Source: SFDP01 sp051653625 (lineage in GTDB: Bacteria > Bacillota > Clostridia > Lachnospirales > Lachnospiraceae). Taken from it: DNA of 64,000 nucleotides. The position numbers and the translations under genes were made by a program. The notes under the pieces are model-generated. The model did no database searches, was not told where the DNA came from, and saw nothing but the letters and a program-made list of their open reading frames with translations. The stretch spans positions 1 to 64,000 of the forward strand of contig JBOFWM010000010.1 of assembly GCA_051653625.1 (NCBI GenBank). The letters run 5' to 3'. Below, one piece after another: positions 26,366-35,699 of the stretch (position 1 is its first letter; each line of letters starts with the position of its first letter).

Positions 26366-27826
26366 ATGGATAGACAAAACTTAACCTTGCTTACAGATTT
26401 ATATGAGTTAACCATGATGCAAGGATATTTTAAAAATGAAAATCGTAATGAAACAGTAATTTTTGATGCTTTTTATCGTACCAATCCTTGCAATGGCGGT
26501 TATGCCATTATGGCTGGTATAGAACAATTAATCAATTATATTAAAAATCTTCATTTTTCAAAAGAAGACATATCCTATCTAGAAAGTCTTGGTTTATTTG
26601 ATGATGATTTTTTAGAATATCTATCTAATTTCAAATTTTGCGGAGATATTTACGCCATTCCAGAAGGAAGCGTTATCTTTCCTAGAGAACCACTAATCAA
26701 AGTAATTGCACCAATTATGGAAGCACAATTAGTAGAAACTGCAATTTTAAATATTATCAATCATCAAAGTCTTATTGCGACAAAGGCATCACGTGTATGT
26801 TTTGCTGCAAAGGGTAATGATATTTTAGAATTTGGACTTCGTCGTGCGCAAGGGCCTGACGCTGGCATATATGGTGCTCGTGCCGCAATGATCGGTGGTT
26901 GTGTCGGGACTTCAAATGTATTATGTGGGCAACTATTTGATGTTCCTGTTAAGGGAACACATGCACATAGTTGGATCATGAGTTTTCCAGACGAATATAC
27001 CGCGTTTAAAACGTATGCTTCTATGTATCCAAGTGCTTGTATCTTACTTGTAGATACATATGATTCCCTTAAATCTGGTGTTCCTAATGCCATTCGAGTA
27101 TTTAAAGAACTACAAGAGCAAGGCATCAATCTTGGTGTTTATGGGATACGACTAGATAGTGGTGATTTAGCTTATCTTTCAAAAAAAGCAAGAAAAATGT
27201 TAGATGAAGCTGGTTTTTCAGATGCAATTATTTCAGCTTCTAATGATTTAGATGAATATCTAATTGAAAGTTTAAAAGCACAAGGAGCTGCAATTACTTC
27301 TTGGGGTGTTGGTACAAATCTGATTACTTCAAAGGACAACCCTGCCTTTGGTGGTGTATATAAACTAGCTGCTATTAAAGATGAATCTGGTTCTTTTATT
27401 CCTAAAATCAAACTTTCTGAAAATAGTGAAAAAGTAACGAATCCAGGTAATAAAAAAATATATCGTATTTATGATGTACTTTCCAAAAAGATCAAAGCCG
27501 ATTTAATTTGCTTAGAGAACGAAACTTTTTCAGAAACCGAAGATTTATTGCTTTTTGATCCTCTTGAACCATGGAAGAAAACAAATTTAAAAGCAGGAAG
27601 CTTTACTTTAAAAGAGCTAATGATTCCAATTTTTAAAAACGGCGTATGTTGTTATGAATCTCCAAAAGTAATGGATATTCGCGCATATTGTCAAGAAGAA
27701 TTAAATACTTTATGGGATGAAACAAGACGTTTTGTAAATCCACATAAAGTATATGTAGATTTATCGAAAAAATTATACCAAGAAAAAATAAAACTGCTTG
27801 ATCATGTTGGACAAGACTATTTATAA
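26366..27826 (+). CDS. pncB: Nicotinate phosphoribosyltransferase
   Basis: This enzyme salvages nicotinate to nicotinate mononucleotide for NAD synthesis, using PRPP and ATP. The 486-residue protein begins with LTLLTDLYELTMMQGYF and contains FDAFYRTNPCNGGYAI, the phosphorylated-histidine motif GTHAHSWIMSF and the phosphoribosyl-binding IRLDSGDLAYLS (about residues 252-263). ATG 26366 follows GAGG with a slightly long gap. It is a single-gene unit, with its own promoter and a bidirectional terminator. Confidence 0.95.
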   Translation: MDRQNLTLLTDLYELTMMQGYFKNENRNETVIFDAFYRTNPCNGGYAIMAGIEQLINYIKNLHFSKEDISYLESLGLFDDDFLEYLSNFKFCGDIYAIPEGSVIFPREPLIKVIAPIMEAQLVETAILNIINHQSLIATKASRVCFAAKGNDILEFGLRRAQGPDAGIYGARAAMIGGCVGTSNVLCGQLFDVPVKGTHAHSWIMSFPDEYTAFKTYASMYPSACILLVDTYDSLKSGVPNAIRVFKELQEQGINLGVYGIRLDSGDLAYLSKKARKMLDEAGFSDAIISASNDLDEYLIESLKAQGAAITSWGVGTNLITSKDNPAFGGVYKLAAIKDESGSFIPKIKLSENSEKVTNPGNKKIYRIYDVLSKKIKADLICLENETFSETEDLLLFDPLEPWKKTNLKAGSFTLKELMIPIFKNGVCCYESPKVMDIRAYCQEELNTLWDETRRFVNPHKVYVDLSKKLYQEKIKLLDHVGQDYL

Positions 27827-27871
27827 AAAAAAGTTATTGGAATTTATCAACTTCATTCCAATAACTTTTTT
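27827..27871. terminator. Bidirectional terminator between pncB and spoVT
   Basis: A perfect 17-bp stem (27827-27843 with 27855-27871) with an 11-base loop and A/T runs at its ends lies between the convergent pncB and spoVT genes. Confidence 0.9.
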
Positions 27872-27874
27872 CTT

Positions 27875-28417
27875 TTATTCTAATTGTCTTCCTAGAAAAC
27901 CTGCTGCCGCTTGAACTAATTTTTGTTCCACTTCTCCCATTTTTCCTTTTACTTCTTGACTAATTAAAATAACACTGCCAATAATATCTCCCTCACAAAT
28001 AATAGGACAAATACATTGTTGTTCATGTTCAATTTCACATTCTGATGAAATCTTTAAAAAATTTCGATCTCCTTTAACTGCGTAAAACCATTCTCTTTTT
28101 TCTAATTTTTCCTCAAGTTCTTTACTAATTCTTTTATCTTGTGCACTTTTTTGTCCTCCCGAAACAGCAATAATCTGATCTCGGTCTGTAATCATAGCTG
28201 TATGCAATGAAACTTGTGCTAAACTATCCACATATTGCTTTGCAAAAGTTGATATTTCACCAATTGGGGAATACTTCTTTAAAACAATTTCACCTTCTCT
28301 ATCCGTGTAAATCTCTAAAGGGTCTCCCACACGAATACGAAGTGTTCTTCGAATTTCCTTTGGAATTACAACTCTTCCCAAATCATCTATTCTTCTAACG
28401 ATTCCTGTTGCTTTCAT
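27875..28417 (-). CDS. spoVT: Stage V sporulation transcription factor SpoVT
   Basis: SpoVT adjusts late forespore gene expression. The 180-residue protein has an N-terminal AbrB-type swapped-hairpin DNA-binding domain (residues 1-50, MKATGIVRRIDDLGRVVIPKEIRRTLRI) and a C-terminal GAF-like domain (about 55-178) with CEIEHEQQCICPIICEGDIIGSVIL. Length and sequence closely match SpoVT. GGAGGT precedes ATG 28417. It follows mfd on the strand, as in Bacillus. The upstream region has a sigma-G-like promoter and an inverted repeat. Confidence 0.96.
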   Translation of the reverse strand: MKATGIVRRIDDLGRVVIPKEIRRTLRIRVGDPLEIYTDREGEIVLKKYSPIGEISTFAKQYVDSLAQVSLHTAMITDRDQIIAVSGGQKSAQDKRISKELEEKLEKREWFYAVKGDRNFLKISSECEIEHEQQCICPIICEGDIIGSVILISQEVKGKMGEVEQKLVQAAAGFLGRQLE

Positions 28418-28426
28418 GATATACCT

Positions 28427-28474
28427 CCATCTATTTTATCAAAGATAGTATTTGTAAATAGATGGATAATATAC
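28427..28474 (-). promoter_or_regulatory. Candidate sigma-G promoter and inverted repeat before spoVT
   Basis: On the minus strand GTATA (28470-28474) and AATACTA (28446-28452), 17 bp apart, resemble sigma-F/G elements. CCATCTATTT (28427-28436) and AAATAGATGG (28456-28465) form a perfect 10-bp inverted repeat across the promoter, with one arm touching the ribosome-binding site. Confidence 0.4.
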
Positions 28475-28488
28475 TAATTTTTTCTTTT

Positions 28489-31400
28489 TTATTCCTCAAT
28501 AATGATTTTCATATCTTCTAAAAGCGTTTCTGTGATAGATAATAAAAACTCACTATCCTTTTCCACCATTCCAAATTTTTTGTAAGAATACGTAAAAGAG
28601 GGAGTTCCCTTTACATTAAATTTTAATTTTGTATGATTTTTTAAAAGTGCCGGTATTTTTTCACCAAATATTTTTCCGTCTTTTTTTAAAAGGAATGTAA
28701 TTGTTTCATTTTTTCCTTTTATTTCCGTAATATATAGTTTATGAGCACTAACACGAATAAGTGCAATTCGCATTAGATTTTCAACACTTTTCGGAATACT
28801 ACCAAATCGATCGAGTAATTCATCCTTCATTTCTTCACTCTCAGCCTTACTTTCAATTGCAGCAATTCTCTTATAAATATCTAATTTTTGAATTTCATTC
28901 ATAATAAAAGAAGGTGGAATAAACGCATCTACATCTAAATCAACTAATGTGTTAAAATCTTCTAATCCTGTTGCAAGTCCTTTTAAATTTTTTACTGCAT
29001 CATTTAACATTTTACAGTATAAATCATATCCGATTGCTTCCATATGTCCATGTTGTTTTGAACCAAGTAAATTTCCAGCACCACGAATTTCTAAATCACG
29101 CATTGCAATTTTAAAACCACTTCCCAAATCTGTAAATTCTTTTATTGCCTGTAGTCTTTTTTCTGCAATTTCTTTTAAAACTTTATCACGTTTATACATT
29201 AAAAATGCATATGCCATTCGATTACTTCTACCGACCCTACCTCGTAATTGATATAATTGCGACAATCCTAATTGGTCAGAATCATGAATAATAATCGTAT
29301 TTACATTGGAAATATCTAGTCCTGTTTCTATAATCGTTGTAGATACCAATACATCTATCGCACCATCCACAAATTCATACATAATACGTTCTAATTCTCT
29401 TTCATTCATTTGCCCATGCGCAAATGAGACAACAGCATCTGGAACTAATTCTTGTAACATTTTTGATATTTGCTCAATATTATTGACGCGATTGTATACA
29501 TAATAAATTTGCCCTCCACGATTTAATTCTCTAACTATCGCCTCTCGAATTAATTCTTCATTATATTCTGCAACATAAGTTTGAATAGGTTGACGTTCAT
29601 TAGGCGCCTCTTCTAATACACTCATATCTCTAATCCCTACTAAGCTCATATGAAGAGTTCGTGGAATTGGAGTTGCCGATAACGTTAATACATCCACATC
29701 ATCTTTTAATTTTTTTATCTTTTCTTTGTGTGTTACTCCAAATCGTTGTTCTTCATCTACAATTAATAATCCTAAATCCTTAAATTCCATATCTTTTGAT
29801 AAAATTCGGTGTGTGCCAATTACAATATCAACAAGTCCCTTTTTCAAATCGGTAACTGTTGTTTTTTGCTCTTTTAAACTTCGAAATCTACACATCAAAT
29901 CAATTCTAATTGGAAACTCCTTCATTCGATTTATAAAATTATTATAATGCTGTTGCGCTAAAATAGTAGTAGGCACTAAGAATACTACTTGTTTTCCGTC
30001 TTGTACGGCTTTAAATGCGGCTCGTATTGCAATCTCCGTTTTCCCATATCCGACATCCCCACAAATAAGTCTATCCATGATTTTTTTGCTTTCCATATCT
30101 GACTTTGTTGCAAGAATTGCCTCTAACTGATCATTCGTTTCTTCAAATGGAAACATTTCTTCAAATTCTTTTTGCCAAACAGTGTCTTTTCCAAAAACAA
30201 ATCCTTCTTTTTCTTGTCTTGTGGCATATAATGCTACTAAATCTTTTGCTATTTCTTGTACTGCACCCTTTGCCTTAGTTTTTGTTTTTTCCCATTCTTT
30301 TGTTCCTAATTTATTTAATTTCGGTTTTCTTCCATCTCCTGAAGAATATTTTTGAATCAAATCAAGTCCAGTTGCTAAAATGTATAGATTTCCTTCTCCA
30401 GCGTATTGAATTTTTATATAATCTTTTTCAATTTTTTCAACTTGTACTTTTTCAATTCCTTTATAAATACCTAACCCATGATTTTCATGTACAACATAAT
30501 CTCCAACTTTTAATTCTGCAAAATCTTGAATTTTTGATCCAGAATACGTTTTTTTCTTCTTTTTTCTTCTTTTCTCTCTTCCAAAAATATCTCCTTCTGA
30601 AATGACTGCAAAAGAAAGATTTGTATAAATAAATCCTTGTCGAACATGACCATAGCAAACCATTACTTCTCTTGGCATAACTTCTCGGAAAGGATCGTCT
30701 GTATAAAAGGAATTCAATCCTTCTTCTAACAAGTCTTTTGCCAACCTCATAGCTCTTGTTCTAGAATTTGAAAGTAAAATTGTTCGAAATCCTTCTTTTT
30801 TATATTTTTTCAACTCTTTTACTAATAATTCAAAATTATTCTGAAATCCCGATACATTTTTTGCTTCAATTGTTGCCTTTTTATCAAATGAGCTAACAAT
30901 TTTTTTCTGCTCCATAAATCCTATTTCTAGCACAGGAAATTGATCAATTAAATGAATTACTTGTTGCACTGTAATAAGCAATTCAATTTGCATTGGTAAA
31001 ACATATCCCTTTTCAAGACGATGTGTCATGCTTTCTCGAAATTCCCATTCCACCATTTTTGCATATTCTTGAATTCTTACTGGTTCATCTAAAATTACAC
31101 ACGTATTTCTTTCTGTAAAATTTTGCAAAAAACTCACTGTATCATCATAAAAATATTTAATATAACTATCTAAATTAAGAAAAGATTGAAATTCAAAAAT
31201 ATCTTCTTTTAATTCATGAATCGTCTTATGAATATGTGCTGCCGCTTCTGTTTTCATCTCTTTTCTAAGCGCATCGTAAACTTTTTTTTCTTCTTCTACA
31301 ATTTTATCCATTCCCATATTCAGACGCGATCTATCTAATATTAATTCTGAGGCCGGGTAAATAGAAATCGAATGCAATACTTCAATTGATCTTTGACTTA

Positions 31401-32019
31401 ATATATCAAAACTTCGAATGGAATCAATTTCATCTCCCCAAAGTTCTATTCGAATTGGATTCTCCTCAGTCAAATCAAATATATCAATAATTCCGCCACG
31501 AATACTAAATTGACCCTTTTTCTCTACTTGGTAATTTTTCTCATATCCCATCGAAACCAACAATTTCGAAAATTGATCTGTAGAATATGATGTAGTTTTA
31601 TTGAGTTTTAAAATACTTTGTTCAAAATGCATCAAATTTATTTGTGGTGCCATTAAACTATCAAAAGTTGTTATAATAGTTGTAGGTTTTTGTTCTATTA
31701 TTCTTCGATATACTTTAATTCTTTCTTCAATCAATTCATTACTATGAATATCTGCTTGATAAAAAATCAAATCTTTTCCTGGGTATATTAAAATGTTACG
31801 ATCATAGCTTTTTAAATCTTCATATAATTCTCGCACTCTAATATCACTAAAAGTAACGATGATTTTATATCGAAAACCATCGCTTAATCCTTGCATCATA
31901 TGAACTTTTTGAGAATCTATACATCCATAAAGAGCTAACTTTCCTTTCTTTTTCTCTAGCACTTCTTTCATTTCGCTAAATCCTGCAAGCTCTCTTAGTG
32001 GTGCCATTAAATTATTCAC
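28489..32019 (-). CDS. mfd: Transcription-repair coupling factor
   Basis: Mfd removes stalled RNA polymerase and recruits UvrA. The 1176-residue protein has the UvrB-like N-terminal module, the polymerase-interaction domain (VHENHGLGIYKGIEKV near residue 515) and a RecG-like translocase with Walker A CGDVGYGKTEIA, DEEQRFG box, SATPIPRTLHMSL and QLRGRVGR. A C-terminal TRCF domain follows. The start is GTG 32019 with GGAG upstream. It lies four bases after pth; the small fin gene found between them in Bacillus is absent. Confidence 0.97.
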   Translation of the reverse strand: MNNLMAPLRELAGFSEMKEVLEKKKGKLALYGCIDSQKVHMMQGLSDGFRYKIIVTFSDIRVRELYEDLKSYDRNILIYPGKDLIFYQADIHSNELIEERIKVYRRIIEQKPTTIITTFDSLMAPQINLMHFEQSILKLNKTTSYSTDQFSKLLVSMGYEKNYQVEKKGQFSIRGGIIDIFDLTEENPIRIELWGDEIDSIRSFDILSQRSIEVLHSISIYPASELILDRSRLNMGMDKIVEEEKKVYDALRKEMKTEAAAHIHKTIHELKEDIFEFQSFLNLDSYIKYFYDDTVSFLQNFTERNTCVILDEPVRIQEYAKMVEWEFRESMTHRLEKGYVLPMQIELLITVQQVIHLIDQFPVLEIGFMEQKKIVSSFDKKATIEAKNVSGFQNNFELLVKELKKYKKEGFRTILLSNSRTRAMRLAKDLLEEGLNSFYTDDPFREVMPREVMVCYGHVRQGFIYTNLSFAVISEGDIFGREKRRKKKKKTYSGSKIQDFAELKVGDYVVHENHGLGIYKGIEKVQVEKIEKDYIKIQYAGEGNLYILATGLDLIQKYSSGDGRKPKLNKLGTKEWEKTKTKAKGAVQEIAKDLVALYATRQEKEGFVFGKDTVWQKEFEEMFPFEETNDQLEAILATKSDMESKKIMDRLICGDVGYGKTEIAIRAAFKAVQDGKQVVFLVPTTILAQQHYNNFINRMKEFPIRIDLMCRFRSLKEQKTTVTDLKKGLVDIVIGTHRILSKDMEFKDLGLLIVDEEQRFGVTHKEKIKKLKDDVDVLTLSATPIPRTLHMSLVGIRDMSVLEEAPNERQPIQTYVAEYNEELIREAIVRELNRGGQIYYVYNRVNNIEQISKMLQELVPDAVVSFAHGQMNERELERIMYEFVDGAIDVLVSTTIIETGLDISNVNTIIIHDSDQLGLSQLYQLRGRVGRSNRMAYAFLMYKRDKVLKEIAEKRLQAIKEFTDLGSGFKIAMRDLEIRGAGNLLGSKQHGHMEAIGYDLYCKMLNDAVKNLKGLATGLEDFNTLVDLDVDAFIPPSFIMNEIQKLDIYKRIAAIESKAESEEMKDELLDRFGSIPKSVENLMRIALIRVSAHKLYITEIKGKNETITFLLKKDGKIFGEKIPALLKNHTKLKFNVKGTPSFTYSYKKFGMVEKDSEFLLSITETLLEDMKIIIEE

Positions 32020-32023
32020 AATA

Positions 32024-32602
32024 CTACTCCATCCTAATTTTCTTATTATACAAATTCATAGCTTGATCAATCTCACCATGAACTAATAATTCTACTGCCT
32101 TTTCAATATCTTTACTACATTCTAACATGATTTCTCGTTCTTTCTTTGTAAAATGTCCTAATACATAATCTGCTAAATCGATGTATTTTGGTTTGTCGCC
32201 CACACCTATTTTGATTCTACAAAATGCTTCACTTCCTAAATGATTAATAATGCTCTTTATTCCATTATGTCCGCCCGCACTTCCTTTTTTTCGAATTCGA
32301 ATTTGACCAACATCTAATGAAATATCATCATATAAAATAAATAGTTCTGTCTCAAAAGAAACTTTATAATAATCTACGATTTCTCGTACACTCTCTCCAC
32401 TTAAATTCATATAGGTTTGTGGTTTTGCTAATATTACTTTTTCTCCATTTATAATACCTTTTCCTATAAATGCTTTATGTTTTTTTTCAAGCATAGAAAT
32501 ATGATTCTCTTTTGCTATAAAATCTATTACATCAAATCCAATATTATGTCTTGTATTATCATATTGTTTTGTTGGGTTTCCTAATCCTACTAATATTTTC
32601 AT
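32024..32602 (-). CDS. pth: Peptidyl-tRNA hydrolase
   Basis: Pth frees tRNA from peptidyl-tRNA that drops off ribosomes. The 192-residue protein shows VGLGNPTKQYDNTRHNIGF with the catalytic histidine (His20), KPQTYMNLSGESV, DDISLDVGQIRIR and GGHNGIKSI. The gene order pth-mfd-spoVT matches Bacillus. It has its own likely promoter after the spoVG terminator. Confidence 0.97.
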   Translation of the reverse strand: MKILVGLGNPTKQYDNTRHNIGFDVIDFIAKENHISMLEKKHKAFIGKGIINGEKVILAKPQTYMNLSGESVREIVDYYKVSFETELFILYDDISLDVGQIRIRKKGSAGGHNGIKSIINHLGSEAFCRIKIGVGDKPKYIDLADYVLGHFTKKEREIMLECSKDIEKAVELLVHGEIDQAMNLYNKKIRME

Positions 32603-32655
32603 TTTTTAACATCTTCCTACTCTTTATTTGTACTTCGTTTTGATTCTTACTTCTG

Positions 32656-32661
32656 ATTATA
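32656..32661 (-). promoter_or_regulatory. Possible -10 element of the pth-mfd transcript
   Basis: TATAAT (complement of 32656-32661) lies between the spoVG terminator and pth. No convincing -35 sits at the right distance (a TTGAAT is 20 bp upstream). Confidence 0.3.
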
Positions 32662-32693
32662 GTACCAAATCATTTTATTTTATTCAAGCATAG

Positions 32694-32741
32694 AAAAAAC
32701 TCTACAACTTTGAACGTATGCTCACAGTTGTAGAGTTTTTT
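32694..32741 (-). terminator. Terminator of the spoVG transcript
   Basis: A perfect 16-bp stem (32694-32709 with 32726-32741) with a 16-base loop, ending in a run of six T on the minus strand, follows the spoVG stop codon by 12 bases. It separates spoVG from pth. Confidence 0.9.
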
Positions 32742-32753
32742 CTATCTCTTTTT

Positions 32754-33020
32754 TTACTCCGATAGATCCATTGCTTTATCATAATGTTCCAAAATAATTC
32801 CTTGAATTTTTTCCCTAGTCTCGGAATTAATTGGATGAGCAATATCCCTAAATTCGCCATCAATCGATCGTTTACTAGGCATTGCAATAAATAAACCCTT
32901 CTCCCCTTCAATGACCTTAATATCATGTATAACAAATTCATGATCTAAAGTTATTGACACTACTGCTTTCATTTTCCCCTCTTTTGCGATTTTACGCACT
33001 CTAACATCTGTAATATTCAT
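32754..33020 (-). CDS. spoVG: SpoVG, RNA-binding regulator
   Basis: The 88-residue protein matches SpoVG along its length (MNITDVRVRKI, GKMKAVVSITLD, FVIHDIKVIEG, LFIAMPSKR, FRDIAHPINSETREKIQ). SpoVG is a small RNA/DNA-binding regulator known for effects on sporulation and surface traits. The start has AGGGTGA eight bases upstream. It follows glgD by 37 bp, and I saw no clear promoter in that gap, so it probably depends on the glgC-glgD transcript or a promoter inside glgD. B. subtilis spoVG is sigma-H dependent; I did not find a matching element. Confidence 0.97.
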   Translation of the reverse strand: MNITDVRVRKIAKEGKMKAVVSITLDHEFVIHDIKVIEGEKGLFIAMPSKRSIDGEFRDIAHPINSETREKIQGIILEHYDKAMDLSE

Positions 33021-33057
33021 CGCTAGTCACCCTTCTTTCGTTAAATAAATTAATATC

Positions 33058-34176
33058 TTACAATACATACCTTTCATTATGTTCGATTACTACTTTAATT
33101 CCCTCTTCCCCACAATGATTAGAATTTGCATGAATGGTATCTCTACTCTCTACAATACAATTTTCAATATAACAATTATCTCCAATATAAACATCATTTA
33201 AAATAATTGAATTTTTAATAACACAGTTATTCCCAATATAACTTTGTTTAAAAATCACTGAATTTTCTACTGTTCCATTTATAATACAACCGCTTGAAAT
33301 CAAACTGTTTTTAATATTTGCACCAATATTATATTTTGCTGGTGGCAAATCATCAACTTTCGAATAAATATCTGGATATTCTTTAAAAAAGTAATTTCTA
33401 ATATTTGATTTTAAAAAGTCCATATTCGTTTCAAAATAATCTTCAACAGAAGCAATGTTTCTCCAATATTCTTTAATTTTATACCCATAAATACGCTTTT
33501 GATTTTTATATCGAATCAAAACATCTTTTACAAAATCATATCTACATTCTAATGCACTTTTTTCAATTAGTTCAATCAATAATCTTCTTCTTATTACATA
33601 CAAACCACAAGAAATTGTATTACTTTTTGCTACAATTGGTTTCTCGTCAAATTCTTCAATACGAGAATCCTCATTCATTCGAATCGTTCCATATCTTTCT
33701 AAATTCGCATCAGGTAACATGTCCTTACATACAACTGTAATATCTGCTTTTTTCTTAATATGGTACTCTAACACCTTATTATAATCCATCTTATAAACAC
33801 AATCACCAGATGCAATGACAACATATGGTTCATGACTACTTTTTAAAAAAGATAAGTTTTGATAAATAGCATCTGCTGTTCCTCGATACCACGAGCTATT
33901 TTCTGATGTTACTGCCGGTGTAAAGACAAAAAGACCTCCTTGCTTACGTCCAAAATCCCACCACTTCGAAGAGCTTAAATGTTCATTTAGACTTCTTGCA
34001 TTATATTGTGTAAATACTGCAACTTTTTGAATATGACTATTTGACATATTGCTCAAAGAAAAATCAATACTTCGATAGCTTCCGGCGATAGGCATAGCTC
34101 CTATTGCTCTTTTATCTGACAACTCTTTCATACGATGATTATTACCACCTGCTAAAATAACCCCTATCGCTCTCAT
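33058..34176 (-). CDS. glgD: Glucose-1-phosphate adenylyltransferase-like subunit GlgD
   Basis: GlgD is a paralogue of ADP-glucose pyrophosphorylase that partners GlgC and modulates it. The 372-residue protein keeps the fold (LAGG start, SGDCVYKMDY, EFDEKP, C-terminal left-handed beta-helix hexapeptides) but the nucleotide loop is LAGGNNHRMKEL, not GGxGxRL, as expected for a weakly active or regulatory subunit. It overlaps glgC by four bases (ATGA), pointing to coupled translation and a hetero-oligomer. Confidence 0.94.
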   Translation of the reverse strand: MRAIGVILAGGNNHRMKELSDKRAIGAMPIAGSYRSIDFSLSNMSNSHIQKVAVFTQYNARSLNEHLSSSKWWDFGRKQGGLFVFTPAVTSENSSWYRGTADAIYQNLSFLKSSHEPYVVIASGDCVYKMDYNKVLEYHIKKKADITVVCKDMLPDANLERYGTIRMNEDSRIEEFDEKPIVAKSNTISCGLYVIRRRLLIELIEKSALECRYDFVKDVLIRYKNQKRIYGYKIKEYWRNIASVEDYFETNMDFLKSNIRNYFFKEYPDIYSKVDDLPPAKYNIGANIKNSLISSGCIINGTVENSVIFKQSYIGNNCVIKNSIILNDVYIGDNCYIENCIVESRDTIHANSNHCGEEGIKVVIEHNERYVL

Positions 34177-35447
34177 TTTTTATCACCTGCCTTATTTAAA
34201 GTCTTACCACTTTCTAAAGTCAAATTGGTATAATCATCTTCTGTAGTTATTCCAAAAACACAACAATTTTTTCCAATTGTTACACCCTTTGGAACTATGG
34301 ATTTCTCTCCTACACATACTAGCCCTTCATTATAAATATGTGGATCTGTTTCATTAGGAACTTCTTCTCCTATTCCTATTTTAACAGAATCTTGAATTTG
34401 TACATGTTCTGCTATTATAGTTTTATACAATTCACAATTATCTCCTATTACTGCCTGATTCATAATAATAGAATCTCTAATAATTGTACCTTTTCCAATT
34501 GTTACACCACACCCAACTACTGAATTATATACTTCTCCCGAAATATCAGAACCTTCTCCAATAATACTTCGTTCAATCACACTTTCACTTGATAAATATT
34601 GTGGTGGTAAAATCTCACTTTTTGTATATATTTTCCAGTATTCCTCGTATAAATTAAATTCTGGCACAATATCAATTAATTCCATATTTGCTTCCCAATA
34701 AGAACTAAGTGTTCCTACATCTTTCCAATATCCATTAAACTCATATGCATATAATGGCGCTTGTCTATCATGACAATATGGAATGATATGCTTTCCAAAA
34801 TCTAATGCAGGTTGTTCTGCCATAGTTTCTAATGCTTCTTTTAATGTTTTCCAATTAAATATGTAAATTCCCATTGAGGCAAGATTACTTCTTGGGTTTT
34901 CTGGTTTTTCTTCAAATTCTGTAATTTTATGGTTTTCATCTGCAATCATAATTCCAAAACGTTTTGCCTCTTCTATCGGAACAGGCATAACGGCGATAGT
35001 ACATTCTGCTTTATTTTGTTTATGAAAATCTAGCATAACTTCATAATCCATCTTATAAATATGATCTCCAGATAAAATAAGAATATATTCTGGATTAAAG
35101 CTTTCCATATAATCAATATTCTGATAAATAGCATTGGCTGTTCCTGTATACCATTCGCTATTTGTGCTTTTTTCATATGGTGGTAGTACCGCAACACCTC
35201 CAATATTACGATCCAAATCCCATGGAATCCCAATACCAATATGCGTATTTAATCTTAATGGTTGGTATTGTGTTAATACACCTACTGTATCAACACCTGA
35301 ATTAATGCAATTACTTAACGGAAAATCGATAATACGATATTTCCCACCAAATGCTACCGCCGGTTTAGCAACTTTAGATGTTAAAACCCCTAATCTACTC
35401 CCTTGCCCTCCTGCTAGTAACATGGCAATCATCTCTTTTTTAATCAT
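34173..35447 (-). CDS. glgC: Glucose-1-phosphate adenylyltransferase
   Basis: GlgC makes ADP-glucose, the donor for glycogen synthesis. From ATG 35447 (AAGG-type site; open frame before it begins only with TTG) the protein has 424 residues. It shows LAGGQGSRLG, KPAVAFGGKYRIIDF, SGDHIYKMDY, EFEEKP and the C-terminal beta-helix (IIGEGSDISGEVYNSVVG). The motifs look active, unlike GlgD. Glycogen synthase and branching enzyme are not in this window. Confidence 0.95.
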   Translation of the reverse strand: MIKKEMIAMLLAGGQGSRLGVLTSKVAKPAVAFGGKYRIIDFPLSNCINSGVDTVGVLTQYQPLRLNTHIGIGIPWDLDRNIGGVAVLPPYEKSTNSEWYTGTANAIYQNIDYMESFNPEYILILSGDHIYKMDYEVMLDFHKQNKAECTIAVMPVPIEEAKRFGIMIADENHKITEFEEKPENPRSNLASMGIYIFNWKTLKEALETMAEQPALDFGKHIIPYCHDRQAPLYAYEFNGYWKDVGTLSSYWEANMELIDIVPEFNLYEEYWKIYTKSEILPPQYLSSESVIERSIIGEGSDISGEVYNSVVGCGVTIGKGTIIRDSIIMNQAVIGDNCELYKTIIAEHVQIQDSVKIGIGEEVPNETDPHIYNEGLVCVGEKSIVPKGVTIGKNCCVFGITTEDDYTNLTLESGKTLNKAGDKK

Positions 35448-35510
35448 ATCAGTAACCTTGCCTTTCTTTCTACTAGTCAATATACCATCGTGTTTTTAAA
35501 TTATATCATA

Positions 35511-35519
35511 TTATCCACA
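35511..35519 (+). promoter_or_regulatory. Single DnaA box between glgC and murC
   Basis: TTATCCACA, a perfect DnaA box, lies in the glgC-murC gap. It sits six bases from a TATAAT on the minus strand (complement of 35500-35505), the likely -10 of glgC. Confidence 0.55.
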
Positions 35520-35629
35520 AAAAGAGAATATTATTCTCAAAAACAAAGTGATTTTTTCCGACTTTTTTGTGCATATTTCATATTTTACTTTTTATTTCTT
35601 ACAACTCTATATTTTAGTAATAATATCTC

Positions 35630-35657
35630 TTGTTTTTTCTTGAATGGAAGTTATAAT
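35630..35657 (+). promoter_or_regulatory. Candidate sigma-A promoter of murC
   Basis: TTGTTT (35630-35635), 16-bp spacer and TATAAT (35652-35657) lie 42 bp before the murC start, which has a GAAAGGA site. Confidence 0.5.
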
Positions 35658-35699
35658 ATCTTTATAAGGAAGTATGAAACCTCTGAAAGGAATTGACCT

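Noticed and set aside
32702..32941. Second reading frame over spoVG
   Set aside because: Shadow frame running through the spoVG terminator; no family signal or ribosome-binding site.
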